Source: Papilionanthe hookeriana x Papilionanthe teres
Taxonomy: Eukaryota; Streptophyta; Magnoliopsida; Asparagales; Orchidaceae
Reading direction: 5' to 3'
Assembly (NCBI GenBank): GCA_022702705.1
Contig: CM040424.1
Location: 79,487,452-79,551,451, forward strand
DNA length: 64,000 nucleotides
Shown: in pieces, positions 12,241 to 22,533 of the stretch
Layout: each line of letters starts with the position of its first letter
How positions within the stretch are numbered: position 1 is the first letter of the stretch
The notes under the pieces: generated by a model
Told to the model about the DNA's origin: nothing
Database searches by the model: none
Seen by the model: the letters and a program-made list of their open reading frames with translations, nothing else
Made by a program: the position numbers and the translations under genes

Positions 12241-13519
12241 CATAGCTTCAATTTCTCAATTATAACAACCTTAGTCAACTTATTTGCGCTATTATGAGAT
12301 GTATGTATCTTCTACAAAGATAATTGATCATCTTCTAGGAGTGAACGTATAAAGTGATATTTTAGCTGAATGTTCTTCATCCTTACATGAAAAGCCATAC
12401 TCTTTGGTAGACAAATAATAGTCATACTATCATTATAAAGTTTTTCAATCCCTGGCTCCTTGCTCGGTTCTACCATGAAGCCTTTTAGCCAACTCATATC
12501 CTTGCTAGCTTTAGTGATATCAACGTATTCAGCTTCTATAGTAGAAATTACAATTTTCTCTTATAACCTGGAAACCTAACTCACTATTATGTTTCTCAAA
12601 GTGAATATACTACTTGTTGTACTTTTTCTACCATAAATATCTCTTATTAGACCTGAATCTACATATCTCTGTAGATTAATCCATGCATTTTCAAAACAAA
12701 GTTCTTTGTTGACTCTTCCTCTCAAGTATCTGAGAATCTACTTCCCCGCCTCCCAATAATGTTTACCTAGATTACTCGTGTATTTACTGATCACTCCCAT
12801 TGCATGTACATTATTTGGACTTGTACATATGATTGCATACATTAAACTTTCAGTTGTTGAAGCATAAGAAGTTCTTCTCATATGCGCTTGCTCTGCTCTA
12901 GACTTGAATGATTTTTTTTGGAAGCTTATAGTGACTACCTAAGAAGTGTTGCCTCACTCACGTTGAACCTGTGTAGGAAATTCTCAATATATTTTTCTTG
13001 AGATAACCTTATATATAATACATGTACTCTCCTCCCTGCTGATTCTCATATTAACAATTTTTTGGGTGGACCAAAATTCTTCATTTAAAATAAGCTTAAT
13101 AATTGTTCATTCAAGTCCTCTATCTTCTTTACATTTATTCCTGCAATTAGCTTATCATCCACATACAAAAGAAACATTATATAATAATTAACAGATTATT
13201 TAATAAATAAAAAGTGATCTAATTGGTACTTCATTTATCCATTGTTCGACACAAACCTTTTAAATCTCTTGTACTACTATCAATATGTCTAATTCAAAAT
13301 CATAAGAACTCTAATTCAATTTGTAGACACTATCTTCTTTTCTTAGAATTTCATATCATTGTAGCAGCATCATATACAATACCTCTTCTAAGTCATCATG
13401 AAAGAAAGTTGTTTTCATATCCATTTATTCTAGATGTACATATTTCTTTGCTACTAAGCTCAACACAATTCTGATAGCTAACATCTTTACTAAATAAGCA
13501 AGTATCTTAGTGTTGTCCA

Positions 13520-13812
13520 TGTTATGAAATTTAGGGCGAACACAACGCAAATCCGAAAGAAGAACACAGAGATTTAACGAGGTTTGGCATAGACATGCCT
13601 ACGTCCTCGAGAGCAAAGCGACGAATTCACTATTTCAGAGGAGTTACAATAGTTCGGTTCACATATCCATAAGATTACATATCTATTTATAGATAAAACC
13701 TACGGATAAATTACTAACTTGCCCTCGCTCCCCTCAACCCACTAAACATGAAGAGACACACCTCTTCACCAAGAAAACTCCAGCTACCGGTATATGAGTC
13801 ACATACCTAACA
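13520..13812 (-). repeat. 3' LTR (element sense) of the non-autonomous element
   Basis: 293 bp with plus-strand ends tgttatga...acctaaca. On the minus strand it contains a tctataaatag TATA box and the segment cctcgttaaatctctg, common near the end of Copia-type LTRs. Confidence 0.92.
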
Positions 13813-15163
13813 AATCTCCACCTTGGCAAATATCCAGCCCCTTAGGAGAAATACACATGGAGTTTCTTAAACCAAGTGAGTTGAGCAACCAAGCCAACTA
13901 GCAACGCACCTGCTAACATTCAACAAGTTCAAGTCACCCAAGAACTTGTTGAGAATACCTGGCTTGGTCAACCGTGCCATCTAGCACCCAAAGCACCTTC
14001 CTGTTCGCACCAGTGCCTCGCACCAGTGCCTCGGCCAATTGTTGTTTCCGCGAGCCACGAATCCCTTCGCACCTGTTCGAGGAATACCTCTACAAAACTC
14101 CTGTTGGCGAAATAATCGTGTCTGCTAGCCTCCTGCACCCTGCCGAACTCCATCTGTCTCAACTCCTCCTGCGACGAACTTGTGAACGGTGCTTTGCCTC
14201 GCGATTCACCTATTGCGATTCACCAATTGCAACATCACCTGCAACAAACCTGCAAACTCCGCTGGTCACAGATACTCGCCGAACTGCAGCCCTGTATCTG
14301 AACTGCTTCGCCTGTTCGTTCCCGCGAGCCTTAAATCCTTCGATGATCGCAAATCGCCGCGCCGAAAAGCCTTCGCAAAATCGACGCCTGGTCCGACTGA
14401 TTGCGAACTCCACCTCGCGAAACACCTTCGCGAAATTCCAACACGAAGGCTATCGCGCTAACCGCCTATTCGACAAGCCTGCCGTCCAAACTAGCAGCAG
14501 CTGCAAGAACCTCCGGCCGTCACCCGACCTGCTCCGCTTAATCTGCGAAGTCCTTCCTGTCGCTTCTGCCACGCAAGTCCTCCGCCGAACCAACTGTTCA
14601 CGGATCATTCCACCTGTGCAGACGCCTTCTTGTCATTAACGATAACTGCCCTCAAGTCCTCCGCAGAACCACAAGTTCGCGGTGACTAAACATCTACATG
14701 GACTTTCGTGGATCTTTCCACCTGGCATACGCAGTAACTTCTGCGTCCCGGCTGCTCGCGCAATCCGATCAATCTGCCAAAGACGAACTGCTCCACCTCG
14801 ATCGCCATTGGACTACAGACCACGAGATCCTCCTTCCCGAATTGATGCCTGGGTAGCGAAGCCCTGTCGCACCAATGCTGCGCGGCCGCAAATCGACCTT
14901 TCCCAGCACTCCCGCCTGTTCCTTACCGGAACTCCTCCGCGAAACCGCACAGCCCTATCACAAGACTGTTATCCTTCACGAAACTCACGCGAAGCCTTGC
15001 CGCGAACTCCCTCATCCAAGAACTGCCGAACTTGCTCCCGTCCGGATCCGGCGCTGGAACCGAACTACCTCCTCTGCTGCAAACTAAATCTCAAAATCCT
15101 TCTATCTTCGATCTCTCGCGTATATCTCCTTCGCTTTCGAACCACCTCAGCTCTGATACCAGT
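13813..15163. other. GC-rich non-coding interior of the LTR element
   Basis: Much higher GC than the surroundings, with recurring ctgttcg, gcgaac and cgaactcc words. Frames stay open in several phases on both strands (221 aa on plus at 13974-14639; 64 and 71 aa on minus). This is expected where stop codons are scarce, and none shows a retroviral or other domain I recognise. It may be captured host sequence or a decayed gag; I cannot decide. Confidence 0.5.
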
Positions 15164-15456
15164 TGTTATGAAATTTAGGGTGAACACAACGCAAATCCAA
15201 AAGAAGAACATAGAGATTTAACGAGGTTTGGCATAGACATGCCTACGTCCTCGGGAGCAGAGCGGCGGATTCACTATTTCAGAAGAGTTACAATAGTTCG
15301 GTTCACATATCCATAAGATTACATATCTATTTATAGATAAAACCTACGGATAAATTACTAACTTGTCCTCGCTCCCCTTAACCCGCTAAACATGAAGAGA
15401 CACACCTCTTCACAAAGAAAACTCCAACTACCGGTATATGAGCCACATACCTAACA
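15164..15456 (-). repeat. 5' LTR (element sense) of the non-autonomous element
   Basis: 293 bp, the same length as its partner, followed on the minus strand by a 2-nt spacer and the tRNA-Met primer binding site. Confidence 0.92.
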
Positions 15457-15613
15457 GTCCACTCCTTCCTTTTGTTGAAATCCTTTTAAACAAGATTCAC
15501 CTTATAGTACATACCAACATTTGGCTCCTCTTTTAGATTGTTAATATACTTGTTATGCAGTGTCATTTTGTCTTCTATTAATTCAGTAAAATCATTTGTC
15601 TGATTTGACCTTA

Positions 15614-16540
15614 CACTATAGGAAACTGTGAATTAGCATCATAATATTTTTTACGCTAAATTAATGATCGATTTGCCTGCACTTAGCGTCACTTTCGGTC
15701 CCGCTCCCTAAAAGAGTCGATGCAACAGCGGTGGGTCGAGTGGAAGACGGCATTCTGCTGCTATAGTGTTCGATTAGTACCAGTTACTTCCGACTCTAAA
15801 GTTACCTATTAGCATCGACATTAGCGAGGTAGTCCTTGGGTTAATAGGGGAATCCCTAGGAATATAGGTTCCAGAGGTGACTTAAGTCGGTTTTCACCTA
15901 TAGGAATTCACCTCGAGCTTCTACAATTTTCAACCCTCATCATCCAAACCAATAGTTGACAATTTGGACTTATCCTTATGAAACTCTAAGTGAATGTAGA
16001 TTTTGTTTGACATTCAATGTGGGTGGGATCCATATCTAGGCATCTAAGAATGTCATTATGAAACCCTAAGGCTAGATCCTAGGCTTCTATGTAGAGAAAA
16101 AAGGCCCTCGCTAAAGTGAGGTCAACAACGTCAGATTAGCGTCAGAATATTCCGACCCAATAGCCAACACAACAGTTGATACATGTCGTCGCTAAATTGA
16201 CGCAATAGCATCCAAACAGTCTGATGCCAATTAGCGTCGAATATGACAAATGTTAATTAGCATCGACCATGTTCGACGCTAATTAGCGTCCGACATATAT
16301 GACATTATTGCACTGTTGAACCAGCATCGGTTATATGTTCAACGAAATATTTTGGTGGGTTATTTAAGATGTTAATTCATATGCAAATTAAAATACGATG
16401 TTAATGTCGATGCAAAATCAAACAGTGATGCTCGTTTAAACATAAATAACAGTAATCTGACACAAATTTACTTTAGTGTTGGAAAATGAACCGATTAGAG
16501 TCGGAAATATTCGACGCTAATCGAGCATTTTCCGTTAGTG
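15614..16540. mobile_element. Non-autonomous CACTA element (927 bp), copy A
   Basis: It begins CACTATAGGAAA and ends ...TTTCCGTTAGTG, with CACTA termini in inverted orientation and a 3-bp duplication tta on both sides (15611-15613, 16541-16543). Near both ends the word ttagcgtc, or a close variant, recurs in both orientations (attagcatc, ttagcgtcac, attagcgtcgaatat, cgacgctaattagcgtcc, cgacgctaatc). This subterminal-repeat layout is where CACTA TNPA-like proteins bind. No transposase is encoded. The element sits inside the Copia relic and is present at the same site in copy B, so it inserted before the duplication. Confidence 0.85.
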
Positions 16541-17384
16541 TTAGTGACTCTACCTCGCCATCCATGATAAACTCTCACTTTTTTTAGTATTCAACTTAAG
16601 TAGCCTTTTCATAGCACTCTCGTTCACTATCATCAGTCAACAACAAAATAATACGAAGAAGGAAAATATCTTTGTATCAATCACATGATTTTCTTAGACC
16701 TCCTAACTTCAATAGCATGTGGTTGAGGAACTTTTCACCCTTTATTAAATTAAGCATATTTCCTTTCTCCATCTTCTTAATCACCATTTTCTTCTACCTC
16801 AACATATTGAAGGAATCTTCAGAAATAACTGATGAACAATCTTCAGTATTTTTTTTTTGCTCTTATACATCTCCATTTCATTGAAAGTAACATCCCCACT
16901 CCTAATAAATTTTTTATTTTTAGTACCAAAACTTGTACCCATATTTAGTTGAATCATACCCAGTGAAAATGCACTTAACCTATTTTGAATTACGTTTACT
17001 CATGTAACTTGTATCAAATTGAACGAAATACTTTGAGGTGAGATAGATTTATTTATTTACCACTCCAAATGTCTTCAAATAAGCATTCGTTCAGAGGTAC
17101 CGATGGATCATGCTTGATCAGATAAATTGTAGTGTTCACTGTTTTTGACAAAAAATATTTTGAAAAGCTTGCATGCAATCTCATAAACTTGGCACACTCT
17201 GTGATGATTCCATTCATGCATTCAGCCACACTATTTTATTGTGATATTATTGGATCTGTGAACTCTTACATGATTCCCTTGAAGCATAATAACTCAAGAA
17301 CCTTTTATCATGTACTCATCACAATTATCTGATATGGACATTTCAATTTTAAGCATGTCTTATCCTTAACCATATAATGAATAA

Positions 17385-17720
17385 TCACTACAACCTATGT
17401 GACTAACTACAACCTACGTGATCTACAACTTATGTAGCTCCCGATTTTGGCCACTCCAGCCTACGGTCATCATCGTAGCTCACAACTACAGCCTATGTGA
17501 CCAACTATGCCCTACGTGGCTCACACTTTAAAGCTTCTAACTACAGTCTTTAGGGCTAACCAATGCTCATAAAGCAACTAAGTGCGGCACACATGACCAG
17601 CTACTTCCATAGCTCTCAATTGAGGCATATATGATAAGCTAGAGCCATGATCACAGTCTACAACATTAACGACAGACTACTACCTCTATAACAATCGACT
17701 ACAACCCATGCAATCTACTA
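17385..17720. repeat. Degenerate ctacaacctacgtg short-unit repeat
   Basis: About a dozen variants of (c)tacaacctatgtgaccaa occur over some 330 bp, in both copies of the duplication (B at about 60885-61210). Non-coding. Confidence 0.55.
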
Positions 17721-18042
17721 TAATTGAGAATTACTTTGAGTACAACCAGACTACGACTATTATCGATGAATCACTGTTGTATATTTATAATGAATATCTT
17801 GGTAACTTCATCTTCCCTTTTTCAACAGAATAGCAGACTTATGTACTCACCATTAATAGTGTGGATTATTTTAACTTTGTCAGGTCTCGTGGTTTATTCC
17901 CGTTTTCTAATTTTTTAATGTAAATGATTGAGATTTCACCTTTTGCTTTCTTTTCTTTTATTATCTGAGTGCGTACCGGAGTCTCCTACAATGTTAAGTG
18001 GCTAAATAATCACTGTACCGCCGTAGACGTTCCTATGTGCAG

Positions 18043-18102
<60 letters not shown>
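18043..18102. repeat. (TA)n microsatellite
   Basis: A perfect TA run. In copy B the equivalent array was the insertion site of an L1-type LINE. Confidence 0.9.
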
Positions 18103-18106
<4 letters not shown>

Positions 18107-18234
18107 CATATAATTATGTACTATATATATTTATATAAAAGATTAAATCACTACAACTCTTCTGTTTGGGTGGTTAGGTGTCTTCTATTGCAAAAGAAGG
18201 GTTTTAGTTAATTCTAATAATTTTATTATTTAGC

Positions 18235-18405
18235 TTGGAAAATCAATACGAATACAAATCAATTCGAACAAAACGATCAATATTGAATCGAACACGAACA
18301 AACTTCTTATCAGCTTAATAAATTGAACACAAGCTAATACAAACAAGCCAAAACATAAACAGACTCTTAACTTGCTCAAATTCGACTCATTTACACCCTT
18401 GTTTA
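18235..18405. repeat. GAGCCGAACACGA-type interspersed repeat
   Basis: Contains ttgaatcgaacacgaacaaac, acaagccaaaacata and gctcaaattcgactcatttacaccct, the hallmarks of a family also seen at 10315-10495, 28286-28668, 29738-29850 and 51485-52137 and in copy B. The mobile-element class is unknown. Confidence 0.5.
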
Positions 18406-18479
18406 TCAACAAAATGATTAAAGAAAAAATCAAAATAAATATATCGAATCCATCATTGACATCCTATTTCCTAATATAC

Positions 18480-18596
18480 TAATTTAGAATAAAATACCCA
18501 TTCTACTTCAAAACCCCACAAACATCTAGATTGTCTTTCATAAAACAACAATGATAGATACAATATAATAAAATAAAAGTTCAAAAAGTATATATA

Positions 18597-18629
<33 letters not shown>

Positions 18630-19430
18630 ATGAAAAAGCACCAAAATTTTCTTTGTTAACTAATCTTACCAGACCTAATGACTTAACCAAAGCACATGAT
18701 TTCCAATGTTATTAATCCTTAAAAATGTATTGCGTGCCCTAATTTCTCGAACCCTAACCCTAGAAACATGTCATCGCTGATATTAGGCGTTTCCTTGCTG
18801 CTATGGAAAACGTTATCCGCCTATAATAGTCTGCCACACCACATAGTGGTAACCTAATCCTCCCTTAATTTCTTTGCTTAATTACGTGTAATCCCCTCAA
18901 CTGTGATGTAGCTTTAAGCATTTGGATTCCAGAATTAGGGAGCCAATATGAAATTAATATTTATGCAATGTTAATGATCAATTAACGTCGCTGTAACTCT
19001 TTATTTGGCTGTCGTTTTCATGCAGGAAAGAAGAGAAACAAAGTAGAAGATGGGGAAAGTGCCCACGAAGGTCCTATAGGATTTAAAATTTTGCACAAAT
19101 TGAATGGCGGCTTGTGCATTCTAGAGGGCATATTAGCTCCAAGATATTAAAATAATCAATAATATTTGAAGAAGTTATCAGAACTTTCAAAAAAAGAATA
19201 AATAATAATAATATATATGCTACATTAAGAGAGAGAGGGGGGGTATTTTTCTCGTCATGTGACTCTCGAGAAAATATTATACTCTTTTTTTCAGATGTGC
19301 GGACGAAGATGTGAATTCATCGGAATTACATTAATTACTTCGAGCGAACTTGGCTTAACAATCTAACTCATCTATATTTTCTTAATTTATGAGTTTTAAG
19401 GTGTAGGACATAATAGTTTGTGTTATATGA
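18480..19430. other. AT-rich intergenic stretch
   Basis: I see no gene. It includes an interrupted TA array at about 18589-18630 and a short GA-rich run near 19230. Confidence 0.5.
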
Positions 19431-19439
19431 AATAAAATT

Positions 19440-20340
19440 ATATTTTGATGCGTGCTAGAGAATTTACGGCAGGAGAGTAATGGAGTATCGTCTTAGTGTT
19501 GTATGAGAATTCAGCACACACTCAAGTGAAAAGGAATAATCAGTAATGACACCTGAAGATTTTACGTGGAAAAACTCGTAAAGAGAAAAAACTACAGGGC
19601 ACGACCCAATTGTAAAAGTCCACTATTAGTAAATGATTACAATGATCCCTTATTTCACAAACAGGAAAGGATATTTATATCTTTTCAGATTACAGTGTCG
19701 ACTAATGGCATCTGATTGGTGATGATCGACAATGACTGGTGATGATTGATTGTGATGGTCGACGATGGTCGACGGCGATTGGCGGTAGTCGACGACTGTC
19801 GGCGGCGGTCGAGATAGTGTTGGACTTCAGCTCCTTCTCAGCGCTTCCAATTCTCTCTAAGGCTTTTAGCCCCTTCAAGTGAGTGAGGCTCTATTTATAG
19901 TGTTCTCTGTGTAATTAATGTATGAATATGAACTATTTTGATCGGACGGTCCCGAGAGCTTTCTCCGACCAGTCAACATTTAATGGACATTTGAGTGTCA
20001 TAATTGAGCAAACTTGAGCTCATTTGATTTTTCTTGTCGAGATGCTCGATTCGATTATGAACTTGCCAGATTCGACATTCGTTTGACTTTCCAAATGTGT
20101 GTAAAAATCATTCAAGTGTGATTTAATGACTTGATCTAGGTTTGATTTGACTCAGATTGGATTAACATTGATATCATTAGGTCCGTCTTATCAAACCGGT
20201 CAGTTTGACTATAAATTTGTTGAAATCGAAGATCTGGATGACTTTTTATCAAGATTTGGACATATATTGTTCAAATATTATCTCGAGATCCGTGTCATAT
20301 CTCGAGATTCGTGTTAATGATGAAAATTTTTTGGTGGCAC
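19440..20340 (-). mobile_element. LTR-like repeat, copy 2 (inverted)
   Basis: The reverse complement of the family described at 8165-8990: gaggctctatttatag near 19885-19900 is the inverted TATA segment, and the accgtccgatcaaa and tcgagatatgacacgg segments follow on the minus strand. It lies between a (TA)n array and the rest of the MYB upstream region, about 0.5 kb from the MYB start. Confidence 0.45.
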
Positions 20341-20372
20341 GAATCATTTTTATACCATAAAAATATAGTTGC

Positions 20373-20374
<2 letters not shown>

Positions 20375-20450
<76 letters not shown>
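20375..20450. repeat. (TA)n microsatellite upstream of the MYB gene
   Basis: About 37 TA units roughly 0.4 kb upstream of the MYB start codon, likely to be length-variable between individuals. Confidence 0.9.
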
Positions 20451-20455
<5 letters not shown>

Positions 20456-20765
20456 CATTTTTATATAAAATATATAAATACTTGATATGTATATATTTAT
20501 ATGCATAAAAGCTATTTGCTCAAAACATTTTCATCTCAAGTTCTACAAATTATTGAACCATAAAAAAATAATATTAATATATTTTGATCAAATTAACAAA
20601 TAAATAACAGATTAAAATAAACTTATGTATACACATCTGAATTAGCAAACACATAACTCTTCTTACACTTTAAAAACTCATATATAAAACGTCACTATAA
20701 AACCATCATTTTTTGCACATAGTTTATAGATAATAAAATTGTTATAAGAAAACTAACCCCACAAA

Positions 20766-20794
20766 CCAATGCAGCCTCTTTGACCTCTATATAA
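20766..20794 (+). promoter_or_regulatory. Putative core promoter of the MYB gene
   Basis: A ccaat pentamer (20766-20770) lies about 20 bp before a TATA box (tctatataa, 20786-20794). If transcription starts 25-32 bp downstream of the TATA box, the 5' leader would be under 40 nt and would exclude the upstream ATG at 20797. No transcript evidence is available to me. Confidence 0.5.
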
Positions 20795-20846
20795 CCATGG
20801 CTGCCTCCACTCCCTTCAAGCAAACAAACTCCTTTCAGAGAAAACC

Positions 20847-22533
20847 ATGGTGAGGTCTCCTTCTCGGGACGAAGTGGGGCTGAAGAAAGGGCCATGGACG
20901 CCGGAAGAAGACCAGAAGCTCATCGACTACATTCAGAAGCAAGGCAGCCATGGAAGCTGGAGACACCTTCCAAGGATAGCCGGACTTAACCGGTGTGGCA
21001 AGAGTTGCAGGCTCAGGTGGACCAACTATCTCCGGCCTGATATCAAGCGAGGCAAATTTTCGGAAGAGGAGGAGAAGCTCATAATCAATCTCCACTCAAT
21101 GTTTGGAAACAAGTAAGCATTATATATATCAACATTCAATAGAAATTATCTGATTATGGTATATCATAGAAATATATTGCATTTTTAATATGAAAATAGC
21201 TAATTTTTGAATGATATTGTTGTTATTTTTGCTTTATAATATATTTATCTATGTACTATGTTTTATACTATGCTGCAAGAGAAGATAATGGTTCCACGAC
21301 CTATTTCTTATTATATATATTATGAAGATGATGGCCAAGTCAATAATTTTTAGGTGAGGCTCATAAATTAGTTTTAATATTTAGTGGAGGAACTGCTTAG
21401 GCGTGTGGTATTGAAAATATTACATAATAAAGGCATATTAATAGATATCTAGTAAATATGAAGACATTTAAAATAGCATAAATCTTATATATAATTACCA
21501 ATACAATGATAGTATATTAATATATTAAGGAAAATAGATATTACATAAAAATACATATTAATTTGATATATACAGATCAAATTCTTAAGAAAATAAATAT
21601 TCTTATATTTTTTCATCTAATATATCTCCTTGAAATAAAAATAAATAACAGTTTTTCAGTTCTTGCTATTGCTATGTATATGATTGTCTGTTGTTTTATA
21701 TATTTAGGTGGTCTTTGATCTCTACCAAGTTACCAGGAAGAACAGATAATGAGATCAAAAATTACTGGAACACACACCTAAAAAAGAAGCTCCTTTTAAT
21801 GGGCATCGATCCGGTCACCCATCGCCGGAGAACTGATCTCGAGCTCCTTGCCAACTTTCCTAAGCTTCTATCCTCCTCTACAAACAACAGCAGCTTCATA
21901 AATTCATTAATGGAGAACTCCCTTGGGCTTCAAGCTGACACAGTGCAGCTAGCTCGAATTCAGCTAATGCAAGTTTTATTTCAAGTTTTACTCAAAACTG
22001 CTTCCTTTTCTTCTTCTTCTTCTTCATCATCTTCTTCAAATCCAAGTGCATATTCAAATTTGGTTTTGAGCAATCTCTTAAGCTCATCGCAGCTTCCTCC
22101 ACTTCAAACCTTCTCTAATAACTCCAGTGGCTCCTCACTTCCTCTTGAGACTTCATCGTTTGGAGAATCATTTCAAACTCCTACTCATAACCAGGATTTT
22201 CCTGTTCAGAATTCAGAAAATAGCAGCAAACAATTACTGTTCCATTCTAACGGTAACAATATGTTAGCATCAACTGAAAGCTATTCGGTTGATCAGAAGC
22301 AAGATCAAATTGATTTGAATGAAACTTCTGCTGCTAATTCTGTGAATACAAGGGCTATGGATACATTAAATTTGATAGAGCTGGATGATGCTGATCTTAG
22401 CTGGAAGGATGTTCTTGAGTAAGTTCTTATCATATTTACATGCAACTTTAAATTATTTTTTAAACTTAATTTCAGGATTTAAGAATAGTTTATAACATAA
22501 TTTTTTTATCATTGCAGCCAAATATATTGGTAG
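20847..22533 (+). CDS. R2R3-MYB transcription factor, suberin-regulator type (three exons)
   Basis: Sequence-specific nuclear transcription factor. Proposed exons are 20847-21112, 21708-22418 and 22518-22533, giving 330 aa. Exon 1 ends ...GN plus two bases of a Lys codon at a gtaagc donor. The acceptor is tatttag, and joining restores GNKWS, the conserved plant MYB intron position in R3. R2 has Trp at residues 17, 38 and 58; R3 has Phe71, Trp90 and Trp109. After the domain comes KKKLLLMGIDPVTHRRRTDL (114-133), then QADTVQLARIQLMQVLFQ. Together these match subgroups of MYB9/107/39 and MYB53/92/93, known regulators of suberin and root barriers. The bHLH-interaction signature in R3 is absent. 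Residues 190-199 are ten Ser from a TCT/TCA repeat. A perfect gtaagt donor at 22419 and a polypyrimidine-attgcag acceptor suggest the last codons are DQIYW; read through, the protein would end ...DVLE. R2 has one extra residue (W-x20-W). The start has a good context (aaaaccatgg). Confidence 0.9.

Larger units (their letters stand above)
13515..15461 (-). mobile_element. Non-autonomous LTR retrotransposon with GTCCA target-site duplication
   Basis: A complete element of 1,937 bp (13520-15456) flanked by the 5-bp duplication gtcca (13515-13519 and 15457-15461). Both LTRs are 293 bp and have TG...CA ends. Copy B has the uninterrupted empty site with a single gtcca at about 58958. On the minus strand the primer binding site TGGTATCAGAG (15151-15161) matches the 3' end of initiator tRNA-Met and lies 2 nt after the 5' LTR. 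A polypurine stretch containing aaggtggagatt precedes the 3' LTR. The 1,351-bp interior is GC-rich with no gag, protease, integrase or RT, so the element must have moved in trans, probably by Copia machinery. About 14 differences separate the LTRs (4.8%, nearly all transitions). Confidence 0.93.
12240..17400 (-). pseudogene. Ty1/Copia pol relic, split by two insertions
   Basis: Read on the minus strand from high to low coordinates, recognisable Copia domains appear in the correct order. The integrase core and C-terminus come first (17.3-16.9 kb; CMNGIITECAKFMRLHA- and LIKHDPSVPLNE-like segments, then RSGDVTFNEMEMYKSK). Reverse transcriptase follows (KGFQQKEGVDY-like, AIRIVLSLVA, DMKTTFFHDDLEE, then YVDDKLIAG near 13.2-13.1 kb, where YVDD is the catalytic box). 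RNase H comes last (AEYVDITKASKDMSWLKGF, KHIQLKYHFIRSLLEDDQL-like, NSANKLTKVV near 12.25-12.55 kb). Stops and frameshifts are frequent. A CACTA element (15614-16540) and a younger LTR element (13520-15456) are nested in it. Copy B repeats the relic at 57720-60880. Confidence 0.85.
8122..18476. repeat. Copy A of a >10-kb duplicated block
   Basis: This block aligns collinearly with 53690-64000 (copy B): LTR-like repeat, (TA)n array, a very conserved segment at 10.5-11.5 kb, Copia pol relic, CACTA element, short ctacaacctacgtg-type repeats, a second (TA)n array and a GAGCCGAACACGA-type repeat, all in the same order and orientation. Copy B is cut by the assembly gap on its left and by the window end on its right, so neither true boundary is visible. 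Copy A carries a private LTR-element insertion at 13520-15456. Confidence 0.92.

Noticed and set aside
13974..14639. 221-aa open frame on the plus strand
   Set aside because: It lies in the GC-rich interior of an LTR element, antisense to the element, and overlaps other open frames. No domain or signal is recognisable, and it is explained by few stop codons.
20695..21095. Minus-strand frames over MYB exon 1
   Set aside because: Antisense shadows of the conserved MYB domain.
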